From NCBI GenBank assembly GCA_023700805.1, contig JAMPYF010000022.1, forward strand, positions 1-64,000: a stretch of DNA of 64,000 nt. The letters are read 5' to 3'. The stretch comes from Sulfuritalea sp. (GTDB lineage Bacteria > Pseudomonadota > Gammaproteobacteria > Burkholderiales > Rhodocyclaceae). Positions 62,316 through 64,000 of this stretch are shown piece after piece (within the stretch, counting starts at the first letter, position 1; each line of letters opens with the position of its first letter). Position numbers and translations under genes: made by a program. The notes under the pieces are model-generated. The model made no database searches. It was not told where the DNA came from and saw nothing but the letters and a program-made list of their open reading frames with translations.

Positions 62316-63569
62316 ATGAGCAACGCTTCGACAACGCCGGTGACGATCATGCGCCAGCACCTGATCGATCCGGAGATCTGCATACGCTGCAACACCTGCG
62401 AAGAAACCTGCCCGGTCGATGCGATCAGCCACGACTCGCGCAACTACGTGGTCGACGCCGCGAAGTGCAATTACTGCTACGACTGCATCTCGCCCTGCCC
62501 GACCGGCGCCATCGACAGCTGGCGCAACATGCGCGCCGACCTGGCCTACCCGATTGCCGAGCAGCTGCTGTGGGACACCCTGCCCGCCCAGGTGGCGCTT
62601 GACGAGGGCGCAGGAGTTGGCGCTGGCGACACGGCGCCGGCGCTGCCCGACGACGTGGCGAAGATCGCCGCGGCGGCGACGTCCGGCCAGGGCGGCATCG
62701 CCCCGCCGCCGTGGTCGGCCGCCCACCCCTACGTCAATCTCTACTCGATCCAGAAGCCGGCGGTGGCCACGGTCAGCGGCAACTTCCGACTGACGGCCGA
62801 GGACGCGTCGAGCGACATCCGCCACATCGTGCTCGACTTCGGCAATGCCTCGTTTCCGGTGCTCGAGGGCCAGACCATCGGCATCCTGGCGCCGGGGCTC
62901 GATGCCGCCGGCCGGCCGCATCACGTGCGCCTTTACTCCGTGGCCAGCCCGCGCGACGGCGAACGGCCGCACTACAACAACCTGTCGCTGACGGTGAAGC
63001 GGGTCACCGCCGACCACGAAGGCGCCGCGGTACGCGGCGTGGCATCGAATTTTCTCTGCGACCTGAAGAAGGGCGACCAGGTCAATGTCGTCGGGCCTTA
63101 CGGCACCAGCTTCCTGATGCCGAATCACCCGGGCAGCAACCTGCTGATGATCTGCACCGGCACCGGTTCTGCGCCGATGCGCGCAATGACCGAACGCCGG
63201 CGACGGAAATCGGTCCCGACCGAGGACGGCAAGCTGATGCTGTTCTTCGGCGCCCGCACGCCCGCCGAACTGCCCTACTTCGGTCCGCTGACGCGGCTGC
63301 CGAAGGACTTCATCGACATCAACCTGGCTTTCTCGCGCGTCCCCGACCAGCCCCGGCAGTACGTCCAGGACCTGATTCGCGCCCGCGCCGACGAGGTCGT
63401 GCGTCTGCTGCAGGACGAGAACACCTACCTGTATCTGTGCGGCCTCAAGGGCATGGAGCAAGGCGTCGATGCCGCCATCAGCGAAGTCTGCGGCAGCCAC
63501 GGACTAGACTGGAAAACCCTGCAGGCGGCGCTGTTGCAGCAGGGCCGCTACCACGTCGAAACCTATTGA
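62316..63569 (+). CDS. boxA: Benzoyl-CoA epoxidase reductase BoxA
   Basis: 417 residues: N-terminal two 4Fe-4S motifs ([24 protein letters not shown]), a linker, then a ferredoxin-NADP reductase module ([12 protein letters not shown] for [16 protein letters not shown] for NADPH). It feeds electrons to BoxB. The linker, residues about 99-108 (GVGAGDTAP), is encoded by copy 8 of the dispersed repeat. Confidence 0.93.
   Translation: MSNASTTPVTIMRQHLIDPEICIRCNTCEETCPVDAISHDSRNYVVDAAKCNYCYDCISPCPTGAIDSWRNMRADLAYPIAEQLLWDTLPAQVALDEGAGVGAGDTAPALPDDVAKIAAAATSGQGGIAPPPWSAAHPYVNLYSIQKPAVATVSGNFRLTAEDASSDIRHIVLDFGNASFPVLEGQTIGILAPGLDAAGRPHHVRLYSVASPRDGERPHYNNLSLTVKRVTADHEGAAVRGVASNFLCDLKKGDQVNVVGPYGTSFLMPNHPGSNLLMICTGTGSAPMRAMTERRRRKSVPTEDGKLMLFFGARTPAELPYFGPLTRLPKDFIDINLAFSRVPDQPRQYVQDLIRARADEVVRLLQDENTYLYLCGLKGMEQGVDAAISEVCGSHGLDWKTLQAALLQQGRYHVETY
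62613..62637 (+). repeat. Dispersed ~25-bp repeat, copy 8 (in boxA linker)
   Basis: GAGTTGGCGCTGGCG then ACACGGCGCC, full core. In frame as GVGAGDTA between the ferredoxin and flavin domains. Confidence 0.7.
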
Positions 63570-63654
63570 GCGCTCCGCGCGGCCGGCGGCAAACCGCGCC
63601 GGCCGCCGTGCCTGAACCGCCTGGCAGCGGTTCGGCCGGTTTCCTCGCGACGGA

Positions 63655-64000
63655 TCAGGAGAGCCGGAAGCGGCTGACCATGGCACTGAGCTGGCCGGCG
63701 AGATTGTCCAGCTGACCGGCGGTGGCGGTGGCCTCATTGACCACCATGGAATTCTCGCCGGCACGCTGGGCGATGAGTTCGACGTTGCGGGCGATCTCCT
63801 GGCTGGCGCTGTCCTGTTCGTTCATGGCCAGGGAAATCTCGTTGATGCGCTGGGCCACGCGCGTGGCGCCTTCCTGGATCCGCGCCATGGTCTGACCGGC
63901 CTCGCGCGTCAACTCGACCCCGTGCTGGACGCGCTTGACGCCGGACTCCATGCGTTCCACGGCTCCCTGGGTTCCGCTCTGGATGGCGCTGACCATGGTG
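63655..64000 (-). CDS. Methyl-accepting chemotaxis protein, C-terminal end only
   Basis: Only the last ~115 residues are in the window. The heptad-rich signalling helix includes ISLAMNEQDSASQEIARNVE, typical of MCP C-termini, and ends with QLSAMVSRFRLS. The sensor part lies beyond base 64000. Adjacent to boxA in convergent orientation, so a chemoreceptor for an aromatic compound is possible but not shown. Confidence 0.85.
   Translation of the reverse strand, partial: TMVSAIQSGTQGAVERMESGVKRVQHGVELTREAGQTMARIQEGATRVAQRINEISLAMNEQDSASQEIARNVELIAQRAGENSMVVNEATATAGQLDNLAGQLSAMVSRFRLS

Overview
The window is high-GC DNA from a facultatively anaerobic, probably denitrifying betaproteobacterium of the Azoarcus/Thauera/Sulfuritalea/Sterolibacterium type. 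I infer this from the gene content. It carries a class I ATP-dependent benzoyl-CoA reductase operon in bzd-like order, the aerobic box epoxidation operon, a branched-chain-type ABC importer tied to benzoate-CoA ligase, and typical betaproteobacterial housekeeping genes such as hflX and M18 aminopeptidase. I see no rRNA, tRNA, CRISPR array or complete insertion sequence.

Layout. (1) 1-15982, mixed region: the 3' end of a YDG/MBG-repeat adhesin, a broken GGDEF remnant, a tandem CZB zinc-binding protein, an unknown 387-aa protein, a 3-hydroxyacyl-CoA dehydrogenase/enoyl-CoA hydratase fusion, three secreted or membrane unknowns, a coiled-coil membrane protein, an RraA-like protein, M18 aminopeptidase, a small secreted protein and HflX. 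(2) 16204-21108, minus strand: six tightly overlapping genes for making and sulfurating a molybdenum-hydroxylase cofactor (DUF2889, SufU-like, SufS-like, MoeA/MobA fusion, split XdhC). (3) 21271-27968: a TrpB2-like gene faces an operon of an old-yellow-enzyme-type reductase, an aromatic acyl-CoA ligase, a RidA protein, two related small proteins and a zinc ribbon. (4) 28474-36012: a TPR-secretin fusion facing a 1,834-aa exported repeat protein. (5) 36272-57494, minus strand: the anaerobic benzoate block, with hydrolase, livFGMHK-type importer, bclA, gcdH, an SDR, oah, had, dch, an Fe-S flavoprotein, PHP, GNAT and small proteins, ferredoxin, and the four benzoyl-CoA reductase subunits. (6) 57896-63569, plus strand: a BzdR/BoxR regulator and boxC-boxB-boxA, then the end of a chemoreceptor gene.

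How they work together: benzoate is imported and activated to benzoyl-CoA. Without oxygen it is reduced (BzdNOPQ with ferredoxin), hydrated, oxidised and ring-opened (Dch, Had, Oah), and beta-oxidised via glutaryl-CoA (GcdH) to crotonyl-CoA. The 4899-6911 fusion can take that to acetoacetyl-CoA. With oxygen, BoxBA epoxidises benzoyl-CoA and BoxC cleaves the ring. One benzoyl-CoA-sensor-type regulator sits between the two operons. The 22.9-28 kb module looks like a feeder that may bring an amino-substituted benzoate into the same pool; this is a hypothesis.

The most unusual signals are a roughly 25-bp dispersed repeat with eight copies, five of them read in frame inside unrelated proteins, and a shared palindrome at three promoters (the fusion, TrpB2 and reductase-ligase genes) that points to an unrecognised regulon.
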